Part shown: positions 7,894 through 17,475 of the stretch, piece after piece
Numbering within the stretch: the first letter of the stretch is position 1
Layout of the letters: each line of letters opens with the position of its first letter
Program-made: the position numbers and the translations under genes
Origin: DASQPA01 sp963757335
GTDB taxonomy: Bacteria; Acidobacteriota; Thermoanaerobaculia; Multivoradales; UBA5704
Assembly (NCBI GenBank): GCA_963757335.1
Contig: CAVWRJ010000002.1
Coordinates: 248,001-312,000 of the forward strand
Direction of reading: 5' to 3'
Length of the DNA stretch: 64,000 nt
The notes under the pieces: generated by a model
What the model was told of the DNA's origin: nothing
What the model saw: only the letters and a program-made list of their open reading frames with translations
The model's database searches: none

Positions 7894-10614
7894 ATGACCC
7901 GATTCGATCCCCGGACCTGGAGGGGCGAGGGCTCCTCGCTATCCCCCACCCAACAGAAGGTGGTGCTGGGTGCCCTGGCGGCCCTCGGTTTCTTCATTTT
8001 CGCCGCCCTGTCGCTCGGCGGCTACTTCCTGGGCTCGGCCCCGCGCTTTCCGCAGGCGCCCTACCTCTCCCCCTCCCGGCTCTACGGACGGGCGACCCAC
8101 CTGGCGACCGGTGCGGCCTACGACCCGGCCGACCTGACCGCCGAGCTCAAGGACGCGGGCTACCGCGAGGCGGCCGAGGGCGACACCCTGCCCCCGGGCA
8201 CCTTCCGCCGTACCGGGAGCAGCATTGCCCTCCACCTCCGCCGCTTCCCGACCCCTGCCGGGATGCGGGGCGGCTTCCCGGCGGCGGTCACCTTCAAGGA
8301 GGAGCAGGTGACGGCGATCGAGGTGGACGGCAAGCCCGTCCAGGCCCTGGACCTGGAGCCCCCCCTCCTCGCCTCCTACTATGGGAAGGACGGGGAGGAG
8401 CGCCGGCCGGTCCTCCTCGCCGACCTCCCGGATGACGTCGTCCGCCCGGTCTTAGCGGCGGAGGACGCGGCCTTCTTCAACCATGCCGGCCTCTCGGCGC
8501 CCGGGATGATCCGCGCCGCCTGGGCCGACCTCCACGGCCATGGCGTTCAGCAGGGGGGGAGCACCCTCACCCAGCAGCTGGTCAAAAACCTCTACCTGAG
8601 CCAGAAACGGACCCTGGGGCGGAAGATGAAGGAGGCGGTGCTCGCCCTCCTCATCGAGACGCGGCACAGCAAGCGCCAGATCCTCGAGGCCTATTTGAAC
8701 GAGATCTACTGGGGCAAGAGCGGTTCGGCCAACCTGATCGGGCTGGGGGCGGCGGCGCGCGGCTACTTCGGGAAGGACCCCGCCGAGCTGTCCCTCGGCG
8801 AGGCGGCGACCTTGGCCGGGATGATCCGGGCGCCCGGCAACTACTCCCCCCTGACCCATCCCGAGCGCGCTGTCGAGACCCGCAACCACGTGCTCGCGCG
8901 GATGGCCGAGCTGGGTTGGATCACCAAGGACCGCGCCGCGGCCGCGGAGGGGGAGCCGCTCCACACCGCGCCGGACAGCTTTGAGTCGCGCCGCATGGCC
9001 CCCTACTTCGCGAGCGCCATGGCCGCGGAGGCCAAGGAGCGCTTCAAGATCGAGGATCTGGCGGACGCCGGCTATCACCTCTTCTCGACCATCTCTTGGC
9101 GCGAGCAGCACCAGGCCGAGGCGGCGGTCGCCGCCGGCCTCGCCAACCTCGAAAAAGGGGCGGAGAAACCCTACAAGGGGAAGGATCGCAACGAGGGGCC
9201 GCTCCAGGCCTCGCTCCTCTCGATCGACCCGCGCGACGGCTCGATCCTCGCCTATGTCGGCGGGCGCGACTACGGCAAGAGCCAGTTCGACCGCATCGCC
9301 CAGGCCCGGCGGCAGGCGGGGAGCGCCATCAAGCCGGTGATCTACGCCGCCGCCTTCTCGGAAGGGGTGGCGACCCCGGCGACGCTTTTGAACGACTCGC
9401 CGATCGTCGTCAAGTTCGCCGGCCAGAGCTGGTCGCCGCAGGACAACGACCACAGCTTCCGCGGCTGGGTGACGGTGCGCACCGCCCTGGAGCAGAGCCT
9501 GAACGTCCCCTCCGTCCGCCTCGCCCTCGGGGTGGGGCTTTCGCGGGTCGTCACCCTCGCCCACGAGATGGGGATCGAGGGGGACTTGGAGCCGGTCCCC
9601 GCCCTGGCGCTCGGCGCCTTCGGGGTCACCCCGCGGGAGCTGGCGACGGTCTACGGGACGCTCGCGAACGGCGGCACCCGGCCCGAGATCCACGGTCTGG
9701 CGAGCGTCGTCTCTCTCACCGCTTCGGGACTCCAGGCGGTCAACGGGCCGGAGCCGCCGGAGCCTCACCGGGTGCTCCAGGCGCAGCCCGCCTATCTCGT
9801 CACTTCCGTCCTCCAGGGGGTTTTGAACCGCGGCACGGCGGCGGGGGCGCGGAGCCAGGGGGTCTCGGGCGAGCTGGCGGGGAAGACCGGCACCACCAAC
9901 GGCCGGCGCGACAACTGGTTCGCCGGCTACTCCCCCGACCGGGTGACGGTGGTCTGGGTGGGCTACGACGACAACGGTAAGAGCCGCCTCTCGGGGTCGA
10001 GCGCCGCCCTCCCCATCTGGAGCCGCTTCACCCGGGTCCTCCGCCCGGCGGGGGGCTATCCGGCATTCGTGATCCCCGCCGGCATCGTCAAGGCGACCGT
10101 CGATCCCACGACCGGGCAGCTGGCGACCGACGCCTGCCCCTATGCGGTGACCGACTTCTTCCTCGAATGGAAGGCCCCGGTCGAGACCTGCTCGGTCCAC
10201 CCGCAGGGCGGGAGCCCCGATGCCTGGCAGAGCGCGAGCCTTGAGCCTGTCGGCGGTCAGCAGACGCTCGCGGCCCCCGGTGCCCCCGTCGTCGACCTCT
10301 CGGCGTCGGCTCCGGCGCTCGGGACGACCGGGACGATCGGGACGCCCGGGACGCCTGCCGGGCCGGCGGTGACGGAGCCCGGAGACGTGCGGCCGGGGAC
10401 CATCCTCATCCGGCGCAGCCAGGGCCCCCGCACCCCCGAGATGGGCGTACGGCCGGCGGAGCCCGACCCCGGGCAGGACCCTGCCGCCGGGGAGTCCGCT
10501 GGCGACGCGAACGATGCCGCTGATGCCGGCAGTACCGCGGAACCCGCTGGCGCCGATCCGGCAGGCGCGGCGGCCGAGCCTGTACCGCCACCTCCGGCGT
10601 GGCACAGAACGTGA
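7894..10614 (+). CDS. Class A penicillin-binding protein (PBP1-type transglycosylase/transpeptidase)
   Basis: 906 aa, inner membrane, builds and cross-links peptidoglycan in the periplasm. Order: short cytoplasmic N-terminus; one TM helix (about 25-50, VVLGALAALGFFIFAALSL); a UB2H-like region (about 60-150, closer to PBP1b than PBP1a); GT51 with EDAAFFNHAG (catalytic Glu) and GGSTLTQQLVKN; transpeptidase with GSAIKP (active Ser), SLN and KTGTTN. The last about 110 residues are a Pro/Ala/Thr-rich disordered tail (GTTGTIGTPGTPAGPA). ATG 7894 is chosen over the TTG at 7819 because the TM topology begins there; no strong ribosome site is visible. Confidence 0.93.
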   Translation: MTRFDPRTWRGEGSSLSPTQQKVVLGALAALGFFIFAALSLGGYFLGSAPRFPQAPYLSPSRLYGRATHLATGAAYDPADLTAELKDAGYREAAEGDTLPPGTFRRTGSSIALHLRRFPTPAGMRGGFPAAVTFKEEQVTAIEVDGKPVQALDLEPPLLASYYGKDGEERRPVLLADLPDDVVRPVLAAEDAAFFNHAGLSAPGMIRAAWADLHGHGVQQGGSTLTQQLVKNLYLSQKRTLGRKMKEAVLALLIETRHSKRQILEAYLNEIYWGKSGSANLIGLGAAARGYFGKDPAELSLGEAATLAGMIRAPGNYSPLTHPERAVETRNHVLARMAELGWITKDRAAAAEGEPLHTAPDSFESRRMAPYFASAMAAEAKERFKIEDLADAGYHLFSTISWREQHQAEAAVAAGLANLEKGAEKPYKGKDRNEGPLQASLLSIDPRDGSILAYVGGRDYGKSQFDRIAQARRQAGSAIKPVIYAAAFSEGVATPATLLNDSPIVVKFAGQSWSPQDNDHSFRGWVTVRTALEQSLNVPSVRLALGVGLSRVVTLAHEMGIEGDLEPVPALALGAFGVTPRELATVYGTLANGGTRPEIHGLASVVSLTASGLQAVNGPEPPEPHRVLQAQPAYLVTSVLQGVLNRGTAAGARSQGVSGELAGKTGTTNGRRDNWFAGYSPDRVTVVWVGYDDNGKSRLSGSSAALPIWSRFTRVLRPAGGYPAFVIPAGIVKATVDPTTGQLATDACPYAVTDFFLEWKAPVETCSVHPQGGSPDAWQSASLEPVGGQQTLAAPGAPVVDLSASAPALGTTGTIGTPGTPAGPAVTEPGDVRPGTILIRRSQGPRTPEMGVRPAEPDPGQDPAAGESAGDANDAADAGSTAEPAGADPAGAAAEPVPPPPAWHRT

Positions 10615-10635
10615 ACACAGATTTTACCGAGACGG

Positions 10636-10686
10636 GGATCGGCGGCGCGAGGTTTCAACGGGATCCGCTCTAGTCGCCGCCGATCC
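10636..10686. terminator. Long hairpin after the PBP gene
   Basis: A perfect 12-bp stem, GGATCGGCGGCG (10636-10647) with CGCCGCCGATCC (10675-10686), and a 27-nt loop. It lies 22 nt after the PBP stop and is followed by a T/C-rich run. Likely a terminator or 3'-end stabiliser, though the loop is long for a classic intrinsic terminator. Confidence 0.5.
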
Positions 10687-10828
10687 GGTCTCTTTCCTTC
10701 CTCCTCCTCCCCAGCGGTTCATCTCCTCTCCTCCAGAACGGCTACGTACCCCTTCCTGGCGGTACGAACAGTCGTGCTTCTCTCGAGCTTCGCCCCACCC
10801 CCGTTGTCCAGCAAGTCTCTCCACTATC

Positions 10829-10857
10829 TTGACAAAATATGGACAAAAATCTACGCT
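10829..10857 (+). promoter_or_regulatory. Sigma-70-type promoter of the carotenoid operon
   Basis: TTGACA (10829-10834), a 17-nt spacer and TACGCT (10852-10857), 41 nt before the first desaturase gene. The -35/spacer area contains a direct repeat, GACAAAA (10831-10837) and GACAAAA (10842-10848), with an 11-nt period, so one factor could bind two turns of one helix face. The rest of 10687-10828 holds no gene that I can support. Confidence 0.6.
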
Positions 10858-10897
10858 GGCCCCTGATAGAGCGTTAATGGAACCAGAGGCACAGCCT

Positions 10898-12460
10898 ATG
10901 TCCAAGAAAGTCACGATCGTAGGAGCCGGCCCCGGAGGTCTCGCGTCCGCCATTCTCCTCGCCGGAGCGGGGCTCGACGTCACCGTTCTAGAACGCCTGC
11001 CGCGAGTGGGCGGGAGGACCTCGGCGCATGAAGCGGAGGGGTTCCGGTTCGACGTCGGCCCGACCTTTTTCCTCTATCCGCAGGTGCTGCGGCAGATCTT
11101 CGCCGCCGCCAGTCACGACCTCGATCGGGAGGTCGAGCTGGTGCGGCTCGACCCCCAGTACCGGCTGGTCTTCGGGGCCGGCGGCGAGATCCTGGCGACC
11201 CCCGACCGGCAGCGGATGGAGCGGGCGATCGCCGCGCTCTCGCCGCACGACGCCTTATCGCTCGGCGCCTTCCTGGACGACAACCGCGAGAAACTCGAAA
11301 GCTTCCGCCCCTGCCTGGAGTCGCCGTTCCACTCCTGGCGGGACGTCTTCAACCCCCGGATGTTGAAGCTCCTCCCCCAGCTCAAACCCTGGCGGTCGCT
11401 CGATTCGGAGCTCGCGACCTACTTCAGCGACCCCCGGGTGCGGCTCGCCTTCTCCTTCCAGTCCAAATACCTGGGGATGTCGCCCTTCCGCTGCCCCAGC
11501 CTGTTCTCGATCCTCTCTTTTCTCGAATACGAGCACGGGGTTTTCCACCCCGTGGGCGGCTGCGCCGCCATCTCCGAGGCCATGGCCCGGGTGGCGCGCG
11601 GGCTGGGAGTGAAAATTCGCCTCAACGAGCCGGTCCGTGAGGTCCTCTTCGAGAAGCGCCGGGCGGTGGGAGTGCGCACTCAAAAAGGCGTCTACCGCTC
11701 GGACGCGCTCCTCTTGAACGCCGACTTCGCCCGCGCCATGACCCGGCTGATCCCGGACGGCCTGCGCCACCGCTGGACCGACCGCAAGCTCGCGGGCAAG
11801 AAGTTCTCCTGCTCGACCTTCATGCTCTACCTGGGCGTCGACGGGGTGTACGACGAGGTCCCCCACCACACCATCTACGTCTCGGCCGAGTATGAACGGA
11901 ACCTGGACGAGATCGAGAACCGGCACCTGCTGTCCGACGACCCCTCCTTCTACGTGCAGAACGCCGGGGTCACCGACCGGACCCTTGCGCCGCGCGGCAA
12001 GAGCACCCTCTACGTGCTCGTCCCGGTCACCCACCAGCACCCGAACGTCGACTGGAACGTCGAGCGCCTGCGCTATCGGGCGGTCGCCCTCGACCAGCTG
12101 CGGAAAGCCGGAATCGAAGATGTCGAACGGCGCATCCGCTATGAGCGCATGGTCACCCCCGACGACTGGGACCAGGGCTACGAGATTCACCGGGGCGCCA
12201 CCTTCAACCTCGCCCACACCCTCGGCCAGATGCTCCACCGGCGCCCGCACAACCGCTTCGAGGACTTAGACGGCGTCTACTTGACCGGCGGCGGGACCCA
12301 TCCCGGGAGCGGGCTGCCGGTGATCTTCCAGTCGGCCTTGATCACCTCCCGGCTGATGCTTCAGGACTTCGGGCTTGCCGCCGATGCCGCCTGGGCGGCG
12401 CGAGCCGCGGCGGGCCCCCTGGAGAGGCCCGAGCTCCAGGAGCTCCTGAAGGCGGTCTAA
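10898..12460 (+). CDS. Carotenoid desaturase, CrtN/CrtI family (first of two)
   Basis: 520 aa, FAD-dependent, probably membrane-associated. The N-terminal dinucleotide fold is VTIVGAGPGGLASAILLAGAG with ERLPRVGGRTS; the C-terminal FAD/substrate signature is LTGGGTHPGSGLPVIFQSA. ATG 10898 is preferred because an AGAGG site lies 8 nt upstream and homology starts at once; ATG 10876 is in frame. Its stop overlaps the next start (TAATG). It is most likely the enzyme that desaturates squalene or dehydrosqualene to diapolycopene- or diaponeurosporene-type products. This is inferred from the downstream genes; sequence alone does not separate CrtN from CrtI. No CrtM or HpnCDE is in the window. Confidence 0.85.
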   Translation: MSKKVTIVGAGPGGLASAILLAGAGLDVTVLERLPRVGGRTSAHEAEGFRFDVGPTFFLYPQVLRQIFAAASHDLDREVELVRLDPQYRLVFGAGGEILATPDRQRMERAIAALSPHDALSLGAFLDDNREKLESFRPCLESPFHSWRDVFNPRMLKLLPQLKPWRSLDSELATYFSDPRVRLAFSFQSKYLGMSPFRCPSLFSILSFLEYEHGVFHPVGGCAAISEAMARVARGLGVKIRLNEPVREVLFEKRRAVGVRTQKGVYRSDALLLNADFARAMTRLIPDGLRHRWTDRKLAGKKFSCSTFMLYLGVDGVYDEVPHHTIYVSAEYERNLDEIENRHLLSDDPSFYVQNAGVTDRTLAPRGKSTLYVLVPVTHQHPNVDWNVERLRYRAVALDQLRKAGIEDVERRIRYERMVTPDDWDQGYEIHRGATFNLAHTLGQMLHRRPHNRFEDLDGVYLTGGGTHPGSGLPVIFQSALITSRLMLQDFGLAADAAWAARAAAGPLERPELQELLKAV

Positions 12461-13956
12461 TGGCGAGCTTCGCCGATCGCCCGATCCGGGCGGCCCAGGA
12501 GTCCTGGGCGGCGCGGCCGGTGGCAGCCCGGCTCGCCGTGATCCGCCGGCTCCGGCACGGGATCGCCGGCGCGGCCGGGGATCTCGCGGCGGCGGCGGCC
12601 GGCGAGCGCGCGGCTTCCGAAGCTCTCACCAGCGAGGTCCTGCCGCTCGCCGACGCCTGCCGGTTCTTGGAGCGCGAGACGGAGCGCCTCCTCGCTCCCC
12701 GCCGCCTGGGAAGCGAGGGGCGGCCGTTCTGGCTCGGTAGGGTGGAGATCGAGGTGCGCCGGGAGCCGCTCGGGCTGGTCCTTCTCCTCGCTCCCACCAA
12801 CTACCCCCTCTTTCTCCCCGGGGTGCAGACCGTGCAGGCGCTCGCCGCGGGCAATGCGGTGCTGTGGAAGCCCGGCCGTTCCGGCGGCCGGGCGGCCCGG
12901 GCGCTCGCCGGCCTGCTCGCCACCGCCGGTCTCCCCGAGCATCTTCTAACGATCCTCCCGGAGGGGGACGAGGCCGGCCGCGAGGCGATCGCCGCCGGCC
13001 CCGACAAGGTCCTCCTCACCGGCTCGGCGGCGACCGGCCAGGCCGTCCTCGCCGATCTCGCCCTGCGGCTCCTCCCGGCGGCTCTGGAGCTCTCCGGCTG
13101 CGACGCCGTCTTCGTGCTTCCGGGCTGCAAGGGAGCGGATCTCGACCGACTCGCCAGCGCCCTGCGTTTTGGTCTCACCCTCAATGGCGGGGCGACCTGC
13201 ATCGCGCCGCGCCGGGTCTTCGTGCCGCGCGCCCTTCGGCCGGCCCTGGAGGAGCGCCTGATCCGCCTCCTCGGAGAGGCTCCGGCCCTTTCCGTGGCGA
13301 CCGTGGCGGCCGTGGCTCCCGGCCCGGCGCGGCGCGCCCGGGAGCTGGCGATCGAGGCCATCTCTCAGGGCGCCCGGCGGATCGCCGGGACGCTCGGAGA
13401 GGGGGAACCCTTCCATCCGCTCGTCCTCACCGGTGCCCGGCCCGAGATGCGCCTCCTTGAGGAAGATCTCTTCGCCCCCGTGCTCTCCCTGGTCGAGATC
13501 GACGACCTGGAAGAAGCCCTCGCCGGAGCGGCGGCCTGTCCCTATGCCCTGGGGGCCGCCGTCTTCGGCCCAGAGGCGGAGGCGGTCGCCTTAGCCGCTC
13601 GGGTGCGGGCCGGGGTGGTGGTGATCAACGACCTCGTCGTCCCCACCGCCGATCCCCGGCTCCCCTTCGGCGGCCGGGGGCGGAGCGGCTACGGTCTCAC
13701 CCGCGGCGCCGAAGGGCTCCTCGAGCTGACCGCGGTCAAGGCCGTCGCCGTTCGGCGGGGAGCCTGGCTCCCCCACCTCGACGAGCCACGGCCCGGGGAC
13801 GAGGCGCTGTTGCGTTCCTACCTCGCTCTTGTCCACGGCAGCGGCTGGAGAGCGCGGCTCGGCGGGCTCGCCGGGGTCTGCCGGGCGCTCGGCCGGCGCG
13901 GCAGGGTTCCCCGAGCCCCCCAACCTACGGCCTTACCCCAGGAGGGGATGTCATGA
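12460..13956 (+). CDS. Aldehyde dehydrogenase, CrtNc-like (apocarotenoid aldehyde to acid)
   Basis: 498 aa, NAD(P)-dependent ALDH fold. Seen: LLLAPTNYPLFLPGVQTVQALAAGN, shortened to APTNYP..LAAGNAVLWKP; a cofactor loop VLLTGSAATGQAV; general base Glu in ALELSG; catalytic Cys in NGGATCIAPRR; and LPFGGRGRSGYG. It sits between two carotenoid oxidoreductases, overlapping the first by 1 nt and the second by 4 nt, so oxidation of a C30 carotenoid aldehyde is the natural role (known for the CrtNc/AldH of staphyloxanthin-like pathways). The last 50 residues, after the ALDH core, are Arg/Gly/Pro-rich and not conserved. Confidence 0.85.
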   Translation: MASFADRPIRAAQESWAARPVAARLAVIRRLRHGIAGAAGDLAAAAAGERAASEALTSEVLPLADACRFLERETERLLAPRRLGSEGRPFWLGRVEIEVRREPLGLVLLLAPTNYPLFLPGVQTVQALAAGNAVLWKPGRSGGRAARALAGLLATAGLPEHLLTILPEGDEAGREAIAAGPDKVLLTGSAATGQAVLADLALRLLPAALELSGCDAVFVLPGCKGADLDRLASALRFGLTLNGGATCIAPRRVFVPRALRPALEERLIRLLGEAPALSVATVAAVAPGPARRARELAIEAISQGARRIAGTLGEGEPFHPLVLTGARPEMRLLEEDLFAPVLSLVEIDDLEEALAGAAACPYALGAAVFGPEAEAVALAARVRAGVVVINDLVVPTADPRLPFGGRGRSGYGLTRGAEGLLELTAVKAVAVRRGAWLPHLDEPRPGDEALLRSYLALVHGSGWRARLGGLAGVCRALGRRGRVPRAPQPTALPQEGMS

Positions 13957-15512
13957 CCCGAGATCCGGATCGCATCGGGGTGATCGGCGCCGGTCTGGGG
14001 GGGCTCGCCGCGGCGGTCACCCTCGCCGCCCGCGGTCACCAGGTCACCCTCTTCGAGGCCAACCCCTGGCTGGGCGGCAAAGCCGCCCAACTCGCCGAAT
14101 CGGGGTTCCGCTTCGACATGGGCCCCACCATCCTCACCCTCCCCTCGGTCCTCGGCCGGATCTTCGCCGAGGCCGGCCGCGACCTGCGGCGGGAGCTCGA
14201 CCTCGTCCCCCTGGATCCCCAGTGGCGCTGCTTCTTCGACCACGGCGGCACCCTGGACCTCCTCGCCGACCGGGAGCGGATGGTGGCTGAGATCGAACGC
14301 TTCGCGCCGGGGGCCGCTGCCGGGGAGGGCTACCGGCGCTTTCTCGGGCTCGCCGAGCGGCTGCACGGCATCTCCGACCGCTTCTTCTTCTGGCGCTCGG
14401 TGGGCTCGGTGCGCGACACCTTCGAGGCGGGGACGACTTTCAAGCTGTCGACCCTGGGCGACCTCCTGGCGCTCCGCTTCGGCCGGAGCGTCGCCGGCAC
14501 CATCCGCGGCGAGGTCCAAGAGCCGCGGGTGGCCCAGATGCTCGACCACTTCACCCAGTACGTCGGCTCCGCCCCGGACGCCTCGCCCGCCGTCCTCTGC
14601 GGCATCGCCCACATGCAGACGGCGGAGGGGGTCTGGTACCCGCGCGGCGGCACCCGGGCCGTACCCGAGGCCCTGGCGCGCCTCGCGGCCGAACTGGGAG
14701 TCGAGGTCCGCCTGGGGGAGAAGGTCTCCCGCATCCTCGTCGAGGGGGGAGCAGTCCAAGGGGTCGAGACCGCGCGCGGCGAGCGGATCCCGTTCGCCGC
14801 GGTGGTGTCGAATGCCGATTCGGTGCGCACCCACCGCGAGCTCCTCGGAGGGAAACCGGCCCGCCGTTTCGAACGCCGCAGACGTTACGAGCCGGCCTGC
14901 TCGGGGGTCGTCCTCTATCTCGGGCTCGACCGCGCCTATCCCCACCTCCTGCACCACAACTTCGTCTTCTCCCACGACCCGGAAGAGGAGTTCCGGGCGA
15001 TCTACCGCCGGGGGGAGCCGGCGCCGGACCCCACCTGCTACGTGTGCGCCCCGGCCCAGACCGACCCCGCCGTGGCACCGCCCGGCGGCGAGGCGCTCTA
15101 CATCCTCGTCCACACCCCGTACCTGCGGCCGCACCACGACTGGCGGGCGATGCTCCCGGCCTACCGCCGGGTGATCCTCGACAAGCTGGCGCGAACGGCG
15201 GGGATGCCCGATCTCGAAAGCCGGATCGTCTACGAGTCGGCGCTCACCCCGACCGACATCCACGAGCGCTACCGGGTGCTCGACGGGGCGATCTACGGCC
15301 TCGCCAGCCACGGTCGGATGCTGGGGGCGTTCAAGCCGGGCAACCGGAGCCGCGACGTGCGCGGCCTCTATCTGGCCGGCGGCGCCGCCCACCCCGGGCC
15401 CGGCATGCCCATGGTGCTGATGTCGGGCTGGATCGCCGGCGACGTAGTCGATCGGGACCTGGATAAACGCCTGGCACCTCTCTCCGCGAAAGTGATGGAG
15501 CCGGCCGCATGA
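13953..15512 (+). CDS. Second CrtN/CrtP-like carotenoid oxidoreductase
   Basis: 519 aa. The FAD fold GVIGAGLGGLAAAVTLAARG is followed by FEANPWLGGKAAQL and GFRFDMGPTILTLP; the C-terminal signature is LYLAGGAAHPGPGMPMVLMSGW. The start (ATGA overlap with the ALDH gene) has AGGAGGGGA upstream. In staphyloxanthin-type pathways a second desaturase paralogue (CrtP/CrtNb) oxidises the terminal methyl group to an aldehyde. The order desaturase, ALDH, desaturase-like favours that role here, but function is inferred from context. Confidence 0.85.
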   Translation: MTRDPDRIGVIGAGLGGLAAAVTLAARGHQVTLFEANPWLGGKAAQLAESGFRFDMGPTILTLPSVLGRIFAEAGRDLRRELDLVPLDPQWRCFFDHGGTLDLLADRERMVAEIERFAPGAAAGEGYRRFLGLAERLHGISDRFFFWRSVGSVRDTFEAGTTFKLSTLGDLLALRFGRSVAGTIRGEVQEPRVAQMLDHFTQYVGSAPDASPAVLCGIAHMQTAEGVWYPRGGTRAVPEALARLAAELGVEVRLGEKVSRILVEGGAVQGVETARGERIPFAAVVSNADSVRTHRELLGGKPARRFERRRRYEPACSGVVLYLGLDRAYPHLLHHNFVFSHDPEEEFRAIYRRGEPAPDPTCYVCAPAQTDPAVAPPGGEALYILVHTPYLRPHHDWRAMLPAYRRVILDKLARTAGMPDLESRIVYESALTPTDIHERYRVLDGAIYGLASHGRMLGAFKPGNRSRDVRGLYLAGGAAHPGPGMPMVLMSGWIAGDVVDRDLDKRLAPLSAKVMEPAA

Positions 15513-16306
15513 GCAGGCCTGAGCTCGACGTCGCCGTGCCGAAGGTCTCGCCCGCCCTCCTCGGGGCCTTTCTGCGCTACGTGGAACCCTACGTCCGCCG
15601 GCACTTCCACGCCTTGCGTCTGGCACGGGCTGGGGTGCTCCCCCGGATCGCCCCCGAAGAGCCGCTCGTCGTCTATTTGAATCACCCCTCGTGGTGGGAC
15701 CCCCTCGTCTGCCTGATCCTCGCCCGCCGCCTCTTCCCCGAGCGCCAGCACTTCGCGCCGATCGACGCCGGAGCCCTCCGCCGCTACTCCTTCTTCGGCA
15801 AGCTCGGCTTCTTCGGGGTCGAACCGGGCACGGCGCGCGGCGCCCGGCGCTTCCTCGCCGTCTCGCAGGCGATCCTCGCCCGCCCCCGGGGGACCCTCTG
15901 GATCACCCCCGGCGGACGCTTCGGCGATCCTCGGGAACGGCCGGTCCACCTGGCATCGGGGTTGGGGCACCTGGCGCACCGGATGCGGAGCGGCGTCCTC
16001 CTCCCGCTCGCCCTGGAGTACCCGTTCTGGGAGGAGCGCTTTCCCGAGGCCCTCGCCCGGTTCGGCGAGTCGATCGACCTGGGAGAGCTGCGCCTCGGCG
16101 CCGAGGACTGGACGGCCCTCCTCGCCGACCGGCTCGGCGCCACTCAGGACGCCCTCGCCGCCGACGCGCTCGGCCGCGATCCCGCCCGCTTCGAGGCTCT
16201 CCTCGGCGGCAACGCCGGGGTGGGCGGCGTCTACGATCTCTGGCGGCGGTGGAAGGCGCGGGCGCGCGGCGAGAGCTTCCGCCGCGAGCACGGAGCGGAG
16301 GGGTGA
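15509..16306 (+). CDS. PlsC-type acyltransferase (carotenoid ester step)
   Basis: 265 aa. The acyltransferase HX4D motif is YLNHPSWWDPL, followed by a PlsC-like block (FFGVEPGTARGARRF) and a Gly-rich acceptor loop TPGGRFGDP. The protein has few hydrophobic stretches and is probably a peripheral membrane protein. It overlaps its upstream neighbour by ATGA and its downstream one by GTGA. In C30 glycosyl-ester pathways an acyltransferase adds a fatty acid to the sugar (CrtO role). That assignment is from context. Confidence 0.8.
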   Translation: MSRPELDVAVPKVSPALLGAFLRYVEPYVRRHFHALRLARAGVLPRIAPEEPLVVYLNHPSWWDPLVCLILARRLFPERQHFAPIDAGALRRYSFFGKLGFFGVEPGTARGARRFLAVSQAILARPRGTLWITPGGRFGDPRERPVHLASGLGHLAHRMRSGVLLPLALEYPFWEERFPEALARFGESIDLGELRLGAEDWTALLADRLGATQDALAADALGRDPARFEALLGGNAGVGGVYDLWRRWKARARGESFRREHGAEG

Positions 16307-17436
16307 TCACCCTCGCCTGGATCGCCGCCGCCTGCGCCCTCCTCCCGGCCCTCCTCTTTCGCCGCAACCTCGGCCTCTACCGGCCGCTTCCAGCCCCCGC
16401 CCCCTACCGGCCACGGGTCTCGGTTTTGATCCCGGCCCGGGACGAAGAGCGGACGATCGCCCGGGCCGTCGAGGCGGCCCTGGCGAGCACCGGGGTCGAG
16501 TTGGAGGTGGTGGTCCTGGACGACCGCTCGACCGACCGCACGGCGGAAATCGTGGAGGCGATCGCCCGGACCGACCCGCGGGTGCGCCTGGCGACCGCGC
16601 CGCCGCTCCCCGCGGGCTGGTGCGGCAAGCAGCACGCCTCTGCCATGCTCGCCGGCCTCGCCCGCTACGAGATCCTCGCCTTTGTCGACGCCGACGTTCG
16701 CCTGGCACCTGCGGCCCTCTCCCGGGCGGCGGCCTTCCTAGCCACGAGCGGCGCCGGCCTGGTCTCCGGCTTCCCGCACCAGGAGACCGGGACCTTCCTG
16801 GAGCACCTGCTCCTGCCGCTCATGCACTTCGTGCTCCTCGGCTTCCTGCCGATCGCACGGATGCGCGGCAGCCTCCATCCCGCCTACGGGGTCGGCTGCG
16901 GCCAGCTCTTCCTGGCCCGCCACGAAGCCTACGAGAAGGCCGGCGGGCACACCGCCATCCGCGCCTCGCTCCACGACGGCCTCCACCTGCCTCGCGCCTT
17001 CCGCCAGGCGGGATTCGCCACCGACCTCTTCGACGCCACCGACGTCGCCGACTGCCGGATGTACCACGACGCCGCCGGGGTCTGGCACGGCCTCACCCGG
17101 AACGCCACCGCGGGGCTCGCCGCGCCGGAGAAGATCGTCCCGGTCACGGCGCTCCTCCTCGCCGGTCAGGTCCTGCCGCCGATTTTTCTCCTCCTCGTCT
17201 TGGCCTCGGGGTTAGGGTTCGGCGGGATCGGCATGGCCCTGCCGGCCCTGGTCGGAACCGTGGCGGCCTACTATCCCCGCCTCACCGCGGTCCGTCGCTT
17301 CCGCCAGCCGCTCCCGGGCGCCCTCCTCCATCCGCTCGGCATCCTGGTCTTCCTCGCGATCCAGTGGTACGCCCTGGCGCGCAAGCTCGCCGGCCGCCCG
17401 GCGGGCTGGAAGGGCCGCGTTTACGCTCCTGGATGA
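16303..17436 (+). CDS. GT2 glycosyltransferase, CrtQ/HpnB-like membrane protein
   Basis: 377 aa with a GTG start in a GTGA overlap. An N-terminal TM helix (VITLAWIAAACALLPALLF) precedes a GT2 domain: VSVLIPARDEERTIARAV, VVLDDRSTDRTAE, AFVDADVRLA (DxD). Two to three TM helices follow at about 285-360. The closest families I recognise are the hopene-associated HpnB group and CrtQ, which glycosylates diaponeurosporenoic acid. As last gene of the operon it fits glycosylation of the carotenoid carboxylate. No SD-independent signal and no terminator are obvious after 17436. Confidence 0.85.
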   Translation: MITLAWIAAACALLPALLFRRNLGLYRPLPAPAPYRPRVSVLIPARDEERTIARAVEAALASTGVELEVVVLDDRSTDRTAEIVEAIARTDPRVRLATAPPLPAGWCGKQHASAMLAGLARYEILAFVDADVRLAPAALSRAAAFLATSGAGLVSGFPHQETGTFLEHLLLPLMHFVLLGFLPIARMRGSLHPAYGVGCGQLFLARHEAYEKAGGHTAIRASLHDGLHLPRAFRQAGFATDLFDATDVADCRMYHDAAGVWHGLTRNATAGLAAPEKIVPVTALLLAGQVLPPIFLLLVLASGLGFGGIGMALPALVGTVAAYYPRLTAVRRFRQPLPGALLHPLGILVFLAIQWYALARKLAGRPAGWKGRVYAPG

Positions 17437-17475
17437 GGCGCTGGGTTGGAGGTAGAAGATCGAGAGAAAGACGCC

